A stretch of DNA of 64,000 bases from an uncultured Prevotellaceae bacterium (GCA_902776935.1 CACYRS010000002.1:1-64000); one strand, 5' to 3'. Counted from the stretch's first letter, positions 42,455 to 52,754 are shown. Made by a program: numbers and translations. Notes: a model not told the origin generated them from the sequence alone.

Positions 42455-43695
42455 TTAGGGGCTTGTCTGTAACAGAAATATGCGATTATTGTATATAATA
42501 TATTAGGTATCCATACTGCGAGCATCGGGGGTGCGTCGGCCTGGATGGCAAACGTGGCACTGATGGTCTGCAGAAGGATATATGTAAACGACAGGGCGAG
42601 ACCTATACCGAGATACAATCCCATGCCGCCCTTTCGCTTGCGGCTGGAGAGGGATGCACCGATGACGGTAAGGATAAACGAGGCAAACGAGGTAGCTATT
42701 CGTTTGTGATACTCCACCTCATACTGTACCACATTGGTAGAGCCACGTTCTATCTGCTTGTTGATATACTGTGCTAGTTCTGTTGATGTGAGTGTCTCCT
42801 GCTGGCCTTCAGAGAAAACGAGGTCCATGGGTTCCATAAGGATCATGGTGTCGATCTGTGCACCCGACTTTATCTCTTCTCTCAGACCTTTGAGGGTACG
42901 GATCTTATAGTTCAGCGCCGTCCAGTGGTTACGGCTCTCACTGATTGAGTCGTAACGGATGGTGGATGCTGTCATGTGACTTACAAGCTTCTTGTTCTCA
43001 AACTTGTCGAGAGAGAATCCATAGCCCGTCTTTGAACGGTTATCGTATTGCTGGATATATGCTATCACTCCAGGACCTACCATCAGCTGGATGTTGGCAG
43101 CAGAGAGGGTCTGTTTCTTATCCTTGTACTTCGCCTCGAAGTCCATCTTCACGATGTTGCCCTTTGGTATGACATAGGCTCCAAGGTTGAAGTTGACTAT
43201 AGCGATAATGGCAGCGGAGATAAGATAAGGTCTGAGGAGTCGTTTGAAGCTTACTCCTGCAGCGAGTATCGCAATCACCTCACTGTTGCCCGCCATCTTC
43301 GAAGTGAAGAAGATAACGGCAATGAAGACGAAGAGGGGAGAGAACAGGTTGGCGAAGTATGGTACGAAGTTGGCGTAGTAGTCAAAGACAATAGCCTTTA
43401 GCGGTGCGTTGAATGTAGAGAACTTCGCCAGATTCTCATTGACATCGAATACTATTGATATCGAGATGATCAGAATGATCGAATAGATATACGTACCGAT
43501 GAACTTTGCGATGATATATCTGTCGAGACGGTTGAGATAACGGAAGGGATTAAGGTATTTCAGACATCTGAGCCATCCCAGCCATTTCTTGACGAAAGCA
43601 CAGAACTTGGACCACTTACGGCTGAGAGCACGTCTGCGACGATATTTCTTGACGTGTTCCCTGATCTTGCTGAAGTCCTTATCCTGATTTGTCAT
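42451..43695 (-). CDS. LptF/LptG-type permease (YjgP/YjgQ)
   Basis: A 414-residue inner-membrane protein of the lipopolysaccharide export permease family. A basic cytosolic leader of about 50 residues precedes the family core starting LDRYIIAKFIGTYIYSIILI. Three membrane helices come first, a periplasmic beta-jellyroll-like domain lies in the middle (about 165-310), and three helices follow at the C-terminus. With LptB it would form the ABC exporter moving LPS onto the Lpt bridge. The long basic N-terminal leader is unusual compared with E. coli. It overlaps both neighbours by 4 bases (tgt upstream, helicase downstream). Confidence 0.88.
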   Translation of the reverse strand: MTNQDKDFSKIREHVKKYRRRRALSRKWSKFCAFVKKWLGWLRCLKYLNPFRYLNRLDRYIIAKFIGTYIYSIILIISISIVFDVNENLAKFSTFNAPLKAIVFDYYANFVPYFANLFSPLFVFIAVIFFTSKMAGNSEVIAILAAGVSFKRLLRPYLISAAIIAIVNFNLGAYVIPKGNIVKMDFEAKYKDKKQTLSAANIQLMVGPGVIAYIQQYDNRSKTGYGFSLDKFENKKLVSHMTASTIRYDSISESRNHWTALNYKIRTLKGLREEIKSGAQIDTMILMEPMDLVFSEGQQETLTSTELAQYINKQIERGSTNVVQYEVEYHKRIATSFASFILTVIGASLSSRKRKGGMGLYLGIGLALSFTYILLQTISATFAIQADAPPMLAVWIPNILYTIIAYFCYRQAPN

Positions 43696-44834
43696 CTTCT
43701 CTGTCCTAATTGATCAATAATACTACGTTTCCACTGAACGAAATCACTTGCAATGATATGTTGCCTAGCATCAGTGACGAGCCTCAGATAGAAGGCGAGG
43801 TTATGTATCGACGCTATCTGCATAGCCAACAGCTCCTGAGCCTTGAAGAGGTGATGGAGATAGGCTTTCGAGTGAACTCTGTCGATGTCACAGCCGTCAG
43901 GGTCGATGGGTGAGAAGTCGTCTTCCCATTTCTTGTTACGCATGTTCATCGTTCCCTCATAGGTGAAGAGCAGCGCATTACGCCCGTTTCGTGTAGGCAT
44001 CACGCAGTCGAACATGTCCACTCCGCGTTCGATAGCCTCGAGGATGTTCTGAGGAGTGCCAACACCCATGAGATAACGGGGACGGTCCTTTGGTAGGATA
44101 TCGTTTACCACATCAATCATCTCGTACATCACCTCTGTGGGTTCTCCTACGGCAAGACCTCCAATGGAAGCACCTCCGCCATCGTTAAGCTTTCCTAAGG
44201 TGTCAACGACATGTTTCGCTGCATCCTGACGCAGGTTCTTGTATGTGCATCCCTGGACGATAGGGAAAAGTGTCTGTTTGTAGCCATAGAGAGGCTCTGT
44301 TTCATTGAAACGCTTAACACAACGGTCGAGCCATTTCTGTGTGAGTCGCAGGCTCTTCTCTGCATAGGCGTAGTCGCTGTCGCCAGGAGGACACTCGTCG
44401 AAGGCCATCATGATATCCGCTCCGATGGTACGCTCTGTATCCATCACGTTCTCTGGAGTGAAGAAATGCTTTGAACCGTCGATATGACTACGGAACTCAC
44501 AACCCTCTTCGCGGAGTTTGCGGATACCTGTAAGTGAGAACACCTGGAAACCACCTGAGTCAGTGAGGATAGGACGATCCCAGGTATTGAACTTATGCAG
44601 GCCTCCTGCCTTACGAAGGATGTCGAGTCCTGGACGCAGATACAGATGATAGGTGTTGCCGAGAATAATCTGTGCCTTCACCTGATCACGAAGCTCTGCG
44701 AAATGCACACCCTTGACAGTACCTGCTGTTCCCACAGGCATGAAGATAGGTGTCTGTATCTGTCCGTGATCTGTCGTTATCAGTCCGGCACGGGCAGAAC
44801 TGCAAGGGTCGTTATGTTGTACTTCGAACTTCAA
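43692..44834 (-). CDS. tgt: Queuine tRNA-ribosyltransferase lacking the zinc-site cysteines
   Basis: A 380-residue TIM-barrel enzyme that exchanges the wobble guanine of GUN-anticodon tRNAs for the queuosine precursor. Substrate and catalytic motifs are intact: LTDSGGFQVFSL with the general acid Asp, GGLAVGEP and YLMGVGTPQNILEAI, plus DMFDCVMPTRNGRN with the nucleophile Asp. The C-terminal zinc motif (CxCxxC...H) is not formed: the region reads DFSPIDPDGCDIDRVHSKAYLHH with a single Cys. I believe Bacteroidota homologues share this, so it may be lineage-wide rather than a defect. It lies 4 bases after lon. Confidence 0.94.
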   Translation of the reverse strand: MKFEVQHNDPCSSARAGLITTDHGQIQTPIFMPVGTAGTVKGVHFAELRDQVKAQIILGNTYHLYLRPGLDILRKAGGLHKFNTWDRPILTDSGGFQVFSLTGIRKLREEGCEFRSHIDGSKHFFTPENVMDTERTIGADIMMAFDECPPGDSDYAYAEKSLRLTQKWLDRCVKRFNETEPLYGYKQTLFPIVQGCTYKNLRQDAAKHVVDTLGKLNDGGGASIGGLAVGEPTEVMYEMIDVVNDILPKDRPRYLMGVGTPQNILEAIERGVDMFDCVMPTRNGRNALLFTYEGTMNMRNKKWEDDFSPIDPDGCDIDRVHSKAYLHHLFKAQELLAMQIASIHNLAFYLRLVTDARQHIIASDFVQWKRSIIDQLGQRR

Positions 44835-44838
44835 ATCC

Positions 44839-47307
44839 CTAGTCTTTATTCTGTTTCTTATCCTCTTCCTCCTTGACGGTGAGGTCGAGAGGCTTGTCTA
44901 CTATCTCATCTGTAAGGGCAAATTCCCACACATCCTGAACATTCTCTACATAGTGGAACTTTACGCCCTTGAGATATACTTCTGGAATCTCGAGGATATC
45001 CTTTTCATTCTCACGACACATCACGATGTCAGTGATACCAGCACGCTTTGCAGCGAGGATCTTCTCCTTGATACCTCCTACGGGGAGCACTTTGCCACGA
45101 AGGGTTATCTCACCTGTCATCGCTGTGTTCTTACGTACCTTTCGCTGTGTGAGTGCAGAGGCGATAGATGTGGCGATGGTGATACCGGCACTCGGACCGT
45201 CCTTAGGAGTAGCTCCCTCGGGCACGTGGATGTGGATGTTCCAAAGGTCGAATATGCGGTAGTCGATGTTGAGTGTCTCTGCATGGGCCTTGACATATTC
45301 GAGAGCAAGGATAGCCGACTCTTTCATAACATCGCCGAGGTTACCTGTGAGGGTAAGCTTAGCACCTTTGCCTTTCGAGAGCGAGGTCTCGATGAAGAGT
45401 ATCTCACCACCTACGCTGGTCCAGGCAAGACCTGTTACCACTCCTGCATAGTCGTTGCCCTGATAGATGTCGCGATAGAATGGTGGCTTGCCCAGAAGGT
45501 CCTCCAGCTCTTCTGGAGTAATCTTCATCTTTGAACTGACACCATCCAACAGACTCTTGTAGGCTATCTTACGCAGGGCTTTGTTGATCTGCTTCTCCAA
45601 CTGACGGACACCACTCTCACGAGTATACTGCTCAATGATCTTCTCGATGGCTGCCTTGTTGAATGTCGGCTTAATCGTGGGAAGGTCAAGACCGGTGTTC
45701 TCCAGTTCTCTTGGGATGAGATGACGCTTGGCAATCTCGTATTTCTCCTCAGTGATATATCCGCTGACCTCGATAATCTCCATACGGTCGAGTAGGGGAC
45801 GAGGTATTGTGCTCAGATTATTAGCCGTAGCGATGAAGAGCACCTTAGAGAGGTCGTAGTCCACGTCGAGGTAGTTGTCGTGGAAGGCATTGTTCTGCTC
45901 AGGGTCGAGAACCTCGAGCAATGCTGAAGCAGGATCACCGTTATGAGTGTTCTGTGTAACCTTGTCTATCTCATCGAGGATGAACACAGGGTTGCTGGAA
46001 CCTGCCTTCTGGATGTTCTTGATGACACGTCCTGGCATTGCGCCAACATAAGTACGGCGATGACCTCTGATCTCTGCCTCGTCATGCAGACCACCAAGAG
46101 ACATTCTCACGTATTTACGCTTCATGGCAGCAGCGATGCTCTTTCCCAATGAAGTCTTTCCTACTCCTGGAGGGCCATATAAACATATAATAGGTGATTT
46201 CAGGTCGCCTCTGAGTGCGAGAACGGCCATGTGCTCAAGTATACGCTCCTTTACTTTCTCCATTCCATAGTGGTCCTGGTCAAGGATCCTCTGTGCACGC
46301 TTGAGGTCGAGATCATCCACAGTATATTCGCCCCAAGGCAGATTAACCATAGTCTGGAGATAGTTGAGCTGAACATTGAAATCAGGACTCTGAGGATTGA
46401 CGTTATCCAGTTTGTCACATTCCTTATAGAACACTTTTGCTAACTCTTCAGACCATTTCTTGTCCTTAGCCTTAAGGAGGAGTTCACGTTTCTCGGGACT
46501 ACCTTCGCCATTGCCTATCTCTGCTTGCAGGTTCTTGATCTGTTGCTGCAGGAAGTAGTTACGCTGCTGTTCGTCGATATCCTCACGGGTCTTGTTACGA
46601 ATATCTGCCTTCAGGTTCTGGAGATTGATCTCGCGGTTAACGATCTTCATGACTCCGAAAAGACGCTCTTTTACCGTCTCTGTCTGGAGGAGATTCATCT
46701 TCTCCTTAATAGTGAATGGCAGGTTTGAACAGATAAAGTTCAGTGCCATCTCGTTATTTGAGATATTCTTTATGGCGAAAGTGGCTTCGTCGGGCAATTC
46801 GTCAGAGAGTGAGACGTATTTCTCTACCATCTCTCTGAGGTCTGCTACAGCTGTCTTAAACTCACGATCACGTTTATCAGGCTGTATCTCTGGTAATGGC
46901 TCTACCGTTCCCTGAAGATATGGCGTGACGGAATCAATGCATATCACCCTCAATCTGCCCATGGCCTGCACGATGGCAGTGATGTTACCATTGGGAAGAG
47001 TTAGCATCTTAACAACCTTTGCGTAGACACCTACCTTATAAAGGTCCCTGTTCATGGGGTAATCAACGTCAGGGTCTAATTGGCATACAACACCGATAAC
47101 CAGATTCTTTTTCTCAGCTTTCTGAACAAGTGTTTTACTGGATTCGCGTCCAATAATGATAGGGGAGAGGATGCCTGGGAAGAGAACGATATTTCGTACC
47201 GCTAAGATAGGTACTGATGGTGGTGTTTCTATATTTATTAAATCTTGAAATTCTCCGTTGATATCTGCTATCATCTGAAAAGCGGAATTATCTTTCCTAT
47301 TACTCAT
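44839..47307 (-). CDS. lon: ATP-dependent protease Lon
   Basis: An 822-residue LonA protease. The N-terminal substrate-binding LAN domain ([20 protein letters not shown]) is followed by a coiled-coil and then the AAA module with Walker [14 protein letters not shown] and Walker [11 protein letters not shown]. The protease domain contains the catalytic Ser in [15 protein letters not shown] and the Lys in the downstream [15 protein letters not shown]. It degrades misfolded and regulatory proteins. It is the first gene of the lon-tgt-permease-helicase-carB run and has its own promoter box. Confidence 0.97.
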   Translation of the reverse strand: MSNRKDNSAFQMIADINGEFQDLINIETPPSVPILAVRNIVLFPGILSPIIIGRESSKTLVQKAEKKNLVIGVVCQLDPDVDYPMNRDLYKVGVYAKVVKMLTLPNGNITAIVQAMGRLRVICIDSVTPYLQGTVEPLPEIQPDKRDREFKTAVADLREMVEKYVSLSDELPDEATFAIKNISNNEMALNFICSNLPFTIKEKMNLLQTETVKERLFGVMKIVNREINLQNLKADIRNKTREDIDEQQRNYFLQQQIKNLQAEIGNGEGSPEKRELLLKAKDKKWSEELAKVFYKECDKLDNVNPQSPDFNVQLNYLQTMVNLPWGEYTVDDLDLKRAQRILDQDHYGMEKVKERILEHMAVLALRGDLKSPIICLYGPPGVGKTSLGKSIAAAMKRKYVRMSLGGLHDEAEIRGHRRTYVGAMPGRVIKNIQKAGSSNPVFILDEIDKVTQNTHNGDPASALLEVLDPEQNNAFHDNYLDVDYDLSKVLFIATANNLSTIPRPLLDRMEIIEVSGYITEEKYEIAKRHLIPRELENTGLDLPTIKPTFNKAAIEKIIEQYTRESGVRQLEKQINKALRKIAYKSLLDGVSSKMKITPEELEDLLGKPPFYRDIYQGNDYAGVVTGLAWTSVGGEILFIETSLSKGKGAKLTLTGNLGDVMKESAILALEYVKAHAETLNIDYRIFDLWNIHIHVPEGATPKDGPSAGITIATSIASALTQRKVRKNTAMTGEITLRGKVLPVGGIKEKILAAKRAGITDIVMCRENEKDILEIPEVYLKGVKFHYVENVQDVWEFALTDEIVDKPLDLTVKEEEDKKQNKD

Positions 47308-47342
47308 CTGTCTTTTTTCTCCTTAATTCTTCAATTCGGCTG

Positions 47343-47350
47343 CAAAGGTA
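47343..47350 (-). promoter_or_regulatory. -7 box for lon
   Basis: TACCTTTG on the minus strand, 35 bases before the ATG at 47307. The nearest TTTG upstream is 26 bases away, so the -33 element is weak. No heat-shock-like operator was recognised. Confidence 0.5.
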
Positions 47351-47421
47351 CAACAAAAAAGTGAAAAGAGAATAGCCAAAGCTAAAAATATAAGAAATAA
47401 TAGTGAAGAATTAACAAATAA

Positions 47422-47453
47422 TTTGGATTTTAGGCTAAATTACACTAACTTTG
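47422..47453 (+). promoter_or_regulatory. Promoter of the trmN6-like gene
   Basis: TTTG (47422-47425), 20 bases, then TAACTTTG (47446-47453), a full match. The ATG is at 47463, only 9 bases beyond the -7 box, so the mRNA is almost or fully leaderless. A TTG start at 47451 would fall inside the box. Confidence 0.65.
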
Positions 47454-47462
47454 CCGTCGAAA

Positions 47463-48170
47463 ATGGCAAAAGACTGCTTTAGTTTCAAACAATTTTCCGT
47501 TCATCAAGATCGATGTGCGATGAAAGTAGGTACCGATGGGACGCTCCTTGGGGCATGGGCTCATGCGCCAGAAGGGAGATGCAGGATTCTGGATATTGGA
47601 ACCGGTACTGGACTTATAGCAATGATGATGGCTCAGAGATATCCTCAGGCAGAGATTGTAGGTGTGGACATTTCCTCGGAAGCATGTGCTCAGGCAAGGA
47701 AAAATGTTAAATATTCTCCATTTTTTAAACGTGTCAGTATCGTAAATTCCGATATCGCAGAATATGATTCAGGAGGACTATTTGATACGATTGTGAGTAA
47801 TCCTCCATATTTTGTTAATTCTCTTAATTGTCCTGACGAAAATAGAACAATTGCAAGGCATTCTAATTCTTTAAGTTACAAAGATTTATTAAAGCAAGTT
47901 GTCAGATTATTATCAGATGAAGGTAATTTCTCTTTGGTTATACCTACAGAGAGCATATCTGCAATAGAATCAGAGGCCGCTTTTGAAGGATTATTTTTGT
48001 CAAGAAAATATTTAATTAAGACAACTCCAAGAAAGAGTCCGAAACGTGTTCTTATGGAATTTCACAAATATCCATCTGATCATATAGATATATCTGAAGA
48101 TGTGCTCGAAACAAGTCCAAATGTGAGAAGCGAATGGTATAGCAACTTAACTAAAGATTTTTATTTGTAG
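47463..48170 (+). CDS. trmN6: tRNA1(Val) adenine(37)-N6-methyltransferase-like protein
   Basis: A 235-residue class I SAM methyltransferase of the TrmN6/YfiC type. The SAM-binding motif is ILDIGTGTGLIAMMMAQRYP near residue 40-60, and VSNPPYF is the NPPY motif of N6-adenine methylases. The N-terminal FKQFSVHQDRCAMKVGTDG is the family's tRNA/substrate segment. Start at ATG 47463. The gene and its downstream partner are noticeably richer in A and T than lon and proS. It is followed 6 bases later by a nitrilase-family amidase gene. Confidence 0.9.
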   Translation: MAKDCFSFKQFSVHQDRCAMKVGTDGTLLGAWAHAPEGRCRILDIGTGTGLIAMMMAQRYPQAEIVGVDISSEACAQARKNVKYSPFFKRVSIVNSDIAEYDSGGLFDTIVSNPPYFVNSLNCPDENRTIARHSNSLSYKDLLKQVVRLLSDEGNFSLVIPTESISAIESEAAFEGLFLSRKYLIKTTPRKSPKRVLMEFHKYPSDHIDISEDVLETSPNVRSEWYSNLTKDFYL

Positions 48171-48176
48171 ACAACT

Positions 48177-48938
48177 ATGAAAGTTACATTATTACAGACA
48201 GATATTATTTGGGGCAATCCTCGGGCAAACATCCAACAGGCTGAAACAATGATACTTGAGAATCCTGGCTCTGATCTATATATATTGCCGGAAATGTGGA
48301 GTACGGGATTTGCTACTGATCCTCATGGCATAGCAGAAGACGAAAATTCGAGTATTTCGCTTAAATGGATGAAAACTATCGCAAAACAGCAGAAATGCGC
48401 TATTTGCGGCAGTCTGGCTATAAAAACAGCAGATGGATCATATTGTAATCGTCAGTATTTTATTGATGGTAGGAATTTTCAATATTATGATAAACACCAT
48501 CTGTTTACTTATGGAGGTGAACACATTCATTATAAGGCTGGGAGTGAGCATACGATTGTGAATTACTGTGGATTCAGGATTTTGCTCGTTACGTGCTATG
48601 ATTTACGTTTTCCTGTATGGTCAAGGTATTCTTCTAATCTGGAATTTGATTTGATTGTCTGTGTAGCCAATTGGCCGGATTCTCGTCAGAATGCTTTCCA
48701 AATATTAACAAGAGCACGAGCTATTGAAAATATGGCGTATCTTATTGCTGTGAATCGTGTTGGCAATGATTCTTATTCTCATTATCGTGGATGCAGTTGT
48801 GTGGTAAGTCCTATAGGAAAAACATTAATTGCCTGTAAGCCAAATGTCCCTACAGCTGTTTCGTACGATATAGATCTGGATTATCTTCAAAACAAACGCA
48901 CAAAATTTAAAGTTTTAGACGATAGAGATATTAAATAA
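48177..48938 (+). CDS. Nitrilase-family amidase (omega-amidase/YafV-like)
   Basis: A 253-residue C-N hydrolase. The catalytic triad is visible as Glu in YILPEMWSTGF, Lys in YYDKHHLF and Cys in VTCYDLRFPVW, the last being the YafV/omega-amidase style CYDLRFP. Such enzymes remove ammonia from 2-oxoglutaramate or 2-oxosuccinamate in metabolite repair. It is co-transcribed with trmN6. AT-rich codon use as in its neighbour. A carbamoylputrescine-type specificity cannot be excluded. Confidence 0.9.
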   Translation: MKVTLLQTDIIWGNPRANIQQAETMILENPGSDLYILPEMWSTGFATDPHGIAEDENSSISLKWMKTIAKQQKCAICGSLAIKTADGSYCNRQYFIDGRNFQYYDKHHLFTYGGEHIHYKAGSEHTIVNYCGFRILLVTCYDLRFPVWSRYSSNLEFDLIVCVANWPDSRQNAFQILTRARAIENMAYLIAVNRVGNDSYSHYRGCSCVVSPIGKTLIACKPNVPTAVSYDIDLDYLQNKRTKFKVLDDRDIK

Positions 48939-49013
48939 TGTATTTCCTAAAGCCTTTCAATCTCAAATTACGAGAATCGACATTATGATAAATAGATAAG
49001 ATAGAGAACTAAC

Positions 49014-49718
49014 CTATTTCTTTTTCTTCTCAGCAAAACTAACGAATTTCATTTCTTTCAAAATACGAGATTGTCGTTTAAGCATATATCCACTGGGATT
49101 CTTACTTGAAAATTTTCGAGGATTAGGTAATGTTGCTGCTATAAGGGCACATTGAGATTTATTAAGATTCTTCGCATCAGTTCTGAAATTTTCTTCAGCT
49201 ACTGCATTAACGCCATAAATTCCGTCGCCCATTTCAATGCTGTTAAGATACACTTCCATAATTCTCTCTTTGCCCCAAAGCAATTCTATCAAACCTGTGA
49301 AATATACCTCAAAACCTTTTCGTACCCAACTGCGACCTGGCCATAAAAAAACATTCTTTGCAGTCTGTTGAGATATCGTCGATGCTCCTAATTTGTGTTT
49401 TTCTGGATGTTTATGGTTTCTCTCTACAGCCTTTTCTATCGCTTTATAATCAAAACCATGATGTTTCATGAAGTTTGCATCCTCACTGGCAATAACAGCA
49501 AGAGGCATAGAAGGACTGATTTTATCAAGAGGCACCCAGTGGTGAGACATTTTTATATGTTTGCCCTCTCCTATCTGTTGCGCAACTCTGATAAACATCA
49601 AAGGTGTAAAATAAACAGGTACAAAACGAAACACCACCACCGCAAAGATAGTGGAGCCAAAGAAGGCCGCCAATAGCCAGCGTGTGATGGTGCGTAGTTT
49701 CTTGAGTATCAATGACAT
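49014..49718 (-). CDS. mtgA: Monofunctional peptidoglycan glycosyltransferase
   Basis: A 234-residue GT51 enzyme. ATG at 49716-49718 ([14 protein letters not shown]) gives an N-terminal membrane anchor at about 12-32. Catalytic motifs are [15 protein letters not shown] with the essential Glu, [40 protein letters not shown], and [20 protein letters not shown]. It polymerises lipid II glycan strands without a transpeptidase domain. It lies 7 bases after the OmpA-lipoprotein stop, so is co-transcribed with an outer-membrane/peptidoglycan-binding partner. Confidence 0.94.
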   Translation of the reverse strand: MSLILKKLRTITRWLLAAFFGSTIFAVVVFRFVPVYFTPLMFIRVAQQIGEGKHIKMSHHWVPLDKISPSMPLAVIASEDANFMKHHGFDYKAIEKAVERNHKHPEKHKLGASTISQQTAKNVFLWPGRSWVRKGFEVYFTGLIELLWGKERIMEVYLNSIEMGDGIYGVNAVAEENFRTDAKNLNKSQCALIAATLPNPRKFSSKNPSGYMLKRQSRILKEMKFVSFAEKKKK

Positions 49719-49725
49719 GCAATGA

Positions 49726-50403
49726 TTAGTTTGCCTGCTGCTGAGCATCCTGAATCATCTTCTGAGAAGCATACATGTAAACCTCTACACGACGATTCTG
49801 CTTACGTCCCTCAGCTGTTGAATTGTCGGCTACAGGATTAACAGATCCCTGCCCCTCAACACTCTTAATCTGTGTAGCACTAACACCAAGTGATCTCAGA
49901 TAGTTTGAAACACTTAATGCACGTTTTTCTGACAGAGGATTGTTGATGGCGTCAGAACCGGTGTTGTCAGTATGACCAATGATGGCAACATCACAGTCTG
50001 CATTCTGCTTCAGAACCTCAGCGAACTGCTGAAGAGAAGACTTTGAAGCTTGATTGAGGTCAGCCTTGTTTGTTGCGAAAAGAATACCAGAATCGAAGGT
50101 AACCTTAACGGCATCAAGACCATTGGCATCCTTAACACTCTCTACCTGAGCATTCTGCACTGCCTCTGCCTCTTTCTTGGCCTTATCCATCTTGTGACCA
50201 ATGATAGCACCAGCACCAGCACCAACGGCACCACCAATAATAGCACCAACGGCAGTGTTACCAGCAATCTTACCGATAATAGCACCAAGAGCAGCACCAC
50301 CACCAGCACCGATAGCAGTACCCTTAGCAGTGTTACTTACATTACAACCACTTAAAACCATTGCAGCACAAAGAGCTGCAGCAACACATTTAATACTTTT
50401 CAT
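49726..50403 (-). CDS. OmpA-family lipoprotein with glycine zipper
   Basis: A 225-residue lipoprotein. Residues 1-20 are a type II signal with lipobox LSGC. A glycine-zipper membrane segment follows ([17 protein letters not shown] and [13 protein letters not shown], about 29-70). The C-terminal OmpA-like domain (about 95-215) has [29 protein letters not shown] and the final [12 protein letters not shown], which binds peptidoglycan diaminopimelate. It probably tethers the outer membrane to the wall. Similar to YiaD-type proteins. It is transcribed with mtgA. Confidence 0.93.
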   Translation of the reverse strand: MKSIKCVAAALCAAMVLSGCNVSNTAKGTAIGAGGGAALGAIIGKIAGNTAVGAIIGGAVGAGAGAIIGHKMDKAKKEAEAVQNAQVESVKDANGLDAVKVTFDSGILFATNKADLNQASKSSLQQFAEVLKQNADCDVAIIGHTDNTGSDAINNPLSEKRALSVSNYLRSLGVSATQIKSVEGQGSVNPVADNSTAEGRKQNRRVEVYMYASQKMIQDAQQQAN

Positions 50404-50451
50404 TTTAATCTTTATTTAAACGTAAATTACAAATTTTCTAAATCTATGGTG

Positions 50452-50459
50452 CAAAGTTA
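50452..50459 (-). promoter_or_regulatory. -7 box for the OmpA lipoprotein / mtgA unit
   Basis: TAACTTTG on the minus strand, 48 bases before the ATG at 50403. No evident -33 TTTG. Divergent from proS. Confidence 0.5.
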
Positions 50460-50503
50460 CTAATTAATTCAGAATTATATGTGTTTAATTCATATTTTTT
50501 ATG

Positions 50504-50511
50504 TAATTTTG
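50504..50511 (+). promoter_or_regulatory. -7 box for proS
   Basis: TAATTTTG matches TAnnTTTG, 31 bases before the proS ATG at 50543. A TTTA rather than TTTG lies in the -33 region. Confidence 0.45.
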
Positions 50512-50542
50512 CACGCAAAATACAAATTAACAAGAAAATACA

Positions 50543-52021
50543 ATGGCAAAAGAATTAAAAGAATTAACGAAAAGAGCTGATAATTACAGTCAGTGGTTCA
50601 ATGATCTCGTTGTAAAAGCTGACCTCGCAGAGCAGTCTGCCGTAAGAGGATGTATGGTTATAAAACCTTATGGTTATGCTATCTGGGAGAAGATGCAGCA
50701 ACAGCTTGACAAGATGTTCAAGGAGACTGGTGCCCAGAATGCATATTTCCCCCTACTCATTCCAAAATCATTCCTGAGTCGTGAGGCAGAGCACGTAGAG
50801 GGATTTGCCAAGGAGTGTGCTGTGGTAACCCACTATCGTCTTCGTGCGAAGGAAGATAAGAGTGGCGTTGAGGTTGACCCAACAGCAAAGCTTGAGGAGG
50901 AACTTATCGTACGTCCTACTTCTGAGACAATCATCTGGAACACATATAAGAACTGGATTCAGTCTTGGCGTGATCTGCCTCTGATGTGTAATCAGTGGTG
51001 TAACGTTATGCGTTGGGAGATGCGTACCCGTCCTTTCCTCCGCACTTCAGAGTTCCTTTGGCAGGAGGGTCACACAGCACATGCTACTCGTGAGGAGGCT
51101 GAGGAAGAAGCACAGAAGATGCTTGGCGTTTATGCTAAGTTTGCTGAAGAGTGGATGGCTGTTCCTGTAGTTCAGGGCGTGAAGAGTGAGACAGAGCGCT
51201 TTGCAGGAGCTCTTGATACATATACTATTGAGGCAATGATGCAGGATGGCAAGGCTCTGCAGAGTGGTACTTCACATTTCCTGGGTCAGAACTTTGCTAA
51301 GGCATTCGAGGTTACATATCTTAACAAGGAGAATAAGCCAGAGTATGTTTGGGCTACATCATGGGGAGTGTCTACACGTCTTATCGGTGCACTTATCATG
51401 ACTCATTCTGATGATAACGGTCTGGTACTTCCTCCAAAACTCGCTCCTATTCAGGTTGTAATCGTTCCAATCTCTAAGGGTGACGACCTTAAGCATATCA
51501 CAGAACGTCTTACTCCTGTTATTGATGAGCTGCGTAAGGCCGGTATCATTGTTAAGTACGACGATGCAGAGAATAAGCGTCCAGGATTCAAGTTTGCTGA
51601 TTATGAACTGAAGGGTGTGCCTGTACGTCTTGTTATGGGAGCACGTGATCTCGAGAATGGAACAATCGAAGTAATGCGTCGTGATACCCTTGAGAAAGAG
51701 ACACGTCCTGTTGATGGTATTGTGGAATATGTAGAGCAATTGCTTGTTGATATTCAGAATAACATCTTCAATAAAGCAATGGCTTACAGAGATGCTCATA
51801 TTTACGAGTGTGATAATTACGAGGAGTTTAAGGAGCGCGTGAAAGATGGCGGATTCTTCCTTTGCCATTGGGACGGCACTGCAGAGACAGAGGCTAAGAT
51901 TAAGGAAGAGACACAGGCTACAATCCGTTGCGTACCTTTCGGAGTAGAACAGACTCCTGGTGTTGATATGGTCAGTGGAAAGCCTTCTAAGGCACGTGTT
52001 ATCATAGCACGTAGCTACTAA
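50543..52021 (+). CDS. proS: Prolyl-tRNA synthetase, archaeal/eukaryotic-type
   Basis: A 492-residue class II synthetase of the ProS3 (archaeal-like) type. It begins [20 protein letters not shown] and lacks the YbaK-like editing insertion of the E. coli form. Motif 2 is [20 protein letters not shown], with [16 protein letters not shown], and motif 3 falls near [16 protein letters not shown]. The C-terminal anticodon and tail domains are present (ending ARVIIARSY). Length is normal. Monocistronic, followed by a terminator. Confidence 0.96.
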   Translation: MAKELKELTKRADNYSQWFNDLVVKADLAEQSAVRGCMVIKPYGYAIWEKMQQQLDKMFKETGAQNAYFPLLIPKSFLSREAEHVEGFAKECAVVTHYRLRAKEDKSGVEVDPTAKLEEELIVRPTSETIIWNTYKNWIQSWRDLPLMCNQWCNVMRWEMRTRPFLRTSEFLWQEGHTAHATREEAEEEAQKMLGVYAKFAEEWMAVPVVQGVKSETERFAGALDTYTIEAMMQDGKALQSGTSHFLGQNFAKAFEVTYLNKENKPEYVWATSWGVSTRLIGALIMTHSDDNGLVLPPKLAPIQVVIVPISKGDDLKHITERLTPVIDELRKAGIIVKYDDAENKRPGFKFADYELKGVPVRLVMGARDLENGTIEVMRRDTLEKETRPVDGIVEYVEQLLVDIQNNIFNKAMAYRDAHIYECDNYEEFKERVKDGGFFLCHWDGTAETEAKIKEETQATIRCVPFGVEQTPGVDMVSGKPSKARVIIARSY

Positions 52022-52122
52022 ACGAAAGAAAAGGAACTTTCCCAAGCTCCTTTTCTAAACCAGCTTACAAATATTTTCGGCTGGTTCTGAAAATTGGATG
52101 TCTCACGACATCCGATTTTCAT
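52018..52122 (-). CDS. Possible 34-residue small protein antisense to the proS 3' flank
   Basis: An open frame from ATG 52120-52122 to TAG 52018-52020 encodes a peptide starting [18 protein letters not shown] and ending with a [14 protein letters not shown] tail. A -7 box TATCTTTG lies at 52163-52170 on the same strand. Against it, the frame contains both the hairpin at 52089-52120 and the proS terminator, so a transcript would be terminated inside the frame, and no -33 element is seen. I recognise no family. Kept only as a candidate. Confidence 0.2.
   Translation of the reverse strand: MKIGCRETSNFQNQPKIFVSWFRKGAWESSFSFV
52029..52054. terminator. Terminator after proS
   Basis: AAAAGGAACTT (52029-52039) pairs with AAGCTCCTTTT (52044-52054), one mismatch, 4-base loop, T-run at the end and A-run at the start, so it may work both ways. 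Confidence 0.75.
52089..52120. repeat. Strong 14-bp hairpin in the proS-DUF3256 gap
   Basis: GAAAATTGGATGTC (52089-52102) pairs with GACATCCGATTTTC (52107-52120), one G-T pair, loop TCAC. It is a second hairpin behind the proS terminator and probably ends the convergent ileS-to-DUF3256 operon on the minus strand. Confidence 0.75.
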
Positions 52123-52219
52123 TTAATAACCTTAATAATCTAATACCATGAAAAACACATGGCAAAGATACGAATATTTTTAAATTCGTTCGTAAATTTG
52201 CCGTATGTTCCTTTTAAAT

Positions 52220-52747
52220 TTAATCTTTTTTTAGAATTACATCACTCCAATTTACAATTGTTTGCAAATTCAGTGTTTTAATCCTTTTCATGTCTGCCTC
52301 GGATAAAAAAAGAGTAGCATCTGTTTTTACCCATTTATTTGTATAGTAATCAATTTTTGTAGACGAAGATATGGAATCAGTGCCATATGTCTGGACAACA
52401 CAAATAATCTGACTGATACTATCCGTAGGTTGTATAGGCTTCAGTAACAGTATAGTCATTTGCAATGCATCGCTAACATTTATGCTTATACTATCGTCAG
52501 AAAGTGCCGTCATCTCACTCTTCCCCCTAAGAAGATTATCAACTTCTGCCTTTAGCTTAGAATCGATAAAATCAATCATGTCGAGACGATTATTCTCAGA
52601 GAGAGTGGGAAGAAGAGAGGAAGGCATCTGTTTAAAGACCTCTCTTATAGATAAGGTAGGAGAAGCCACACTGTCTGTGACCTCCCCTTCCCTACCCGAT
52701 ATGGATAGTGTACATAAAAGTCCTAAAAGAACTCCTAAGTATCTCAT
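52220..52747 (-). CDS. DUF3256 family secreted protein
   Basis: A 175-residue protein recognised as DUF3256, a Bacteroidota family. A short hydrophobic N-terminus (about 1-17, ending near SISG) acts as signal peptide. The family core is LSIREVFKQMPSSLLPTLSE, followed by NRLDMIDFIDSKLKAEVDNL at about 53-72. Predicted to sit in the periplasm or cell surface. Function unknown. It is the last gene of the long minus-strand ileS operon, 7 bases after the CoA-ligase gene. Confidence 0.85.
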   Translation of the reverse strand: MRYLGVLLGLLCTLSISGREGEVTDSVASPTLSIREVFKQMPSSLLPTLSENNRLDMIDFIDSKLKAEVDNLLRGKSEMTALSDDSISINVSDALQMTILLLKPIQPTDSISQIICVVQTYGTDSISSSTKIDYYTNKWVKTDATLFLSEADMKRIKTLNLQTIVNWSDVILKKD

Positions 52748-52754
52748 CTTCAGA

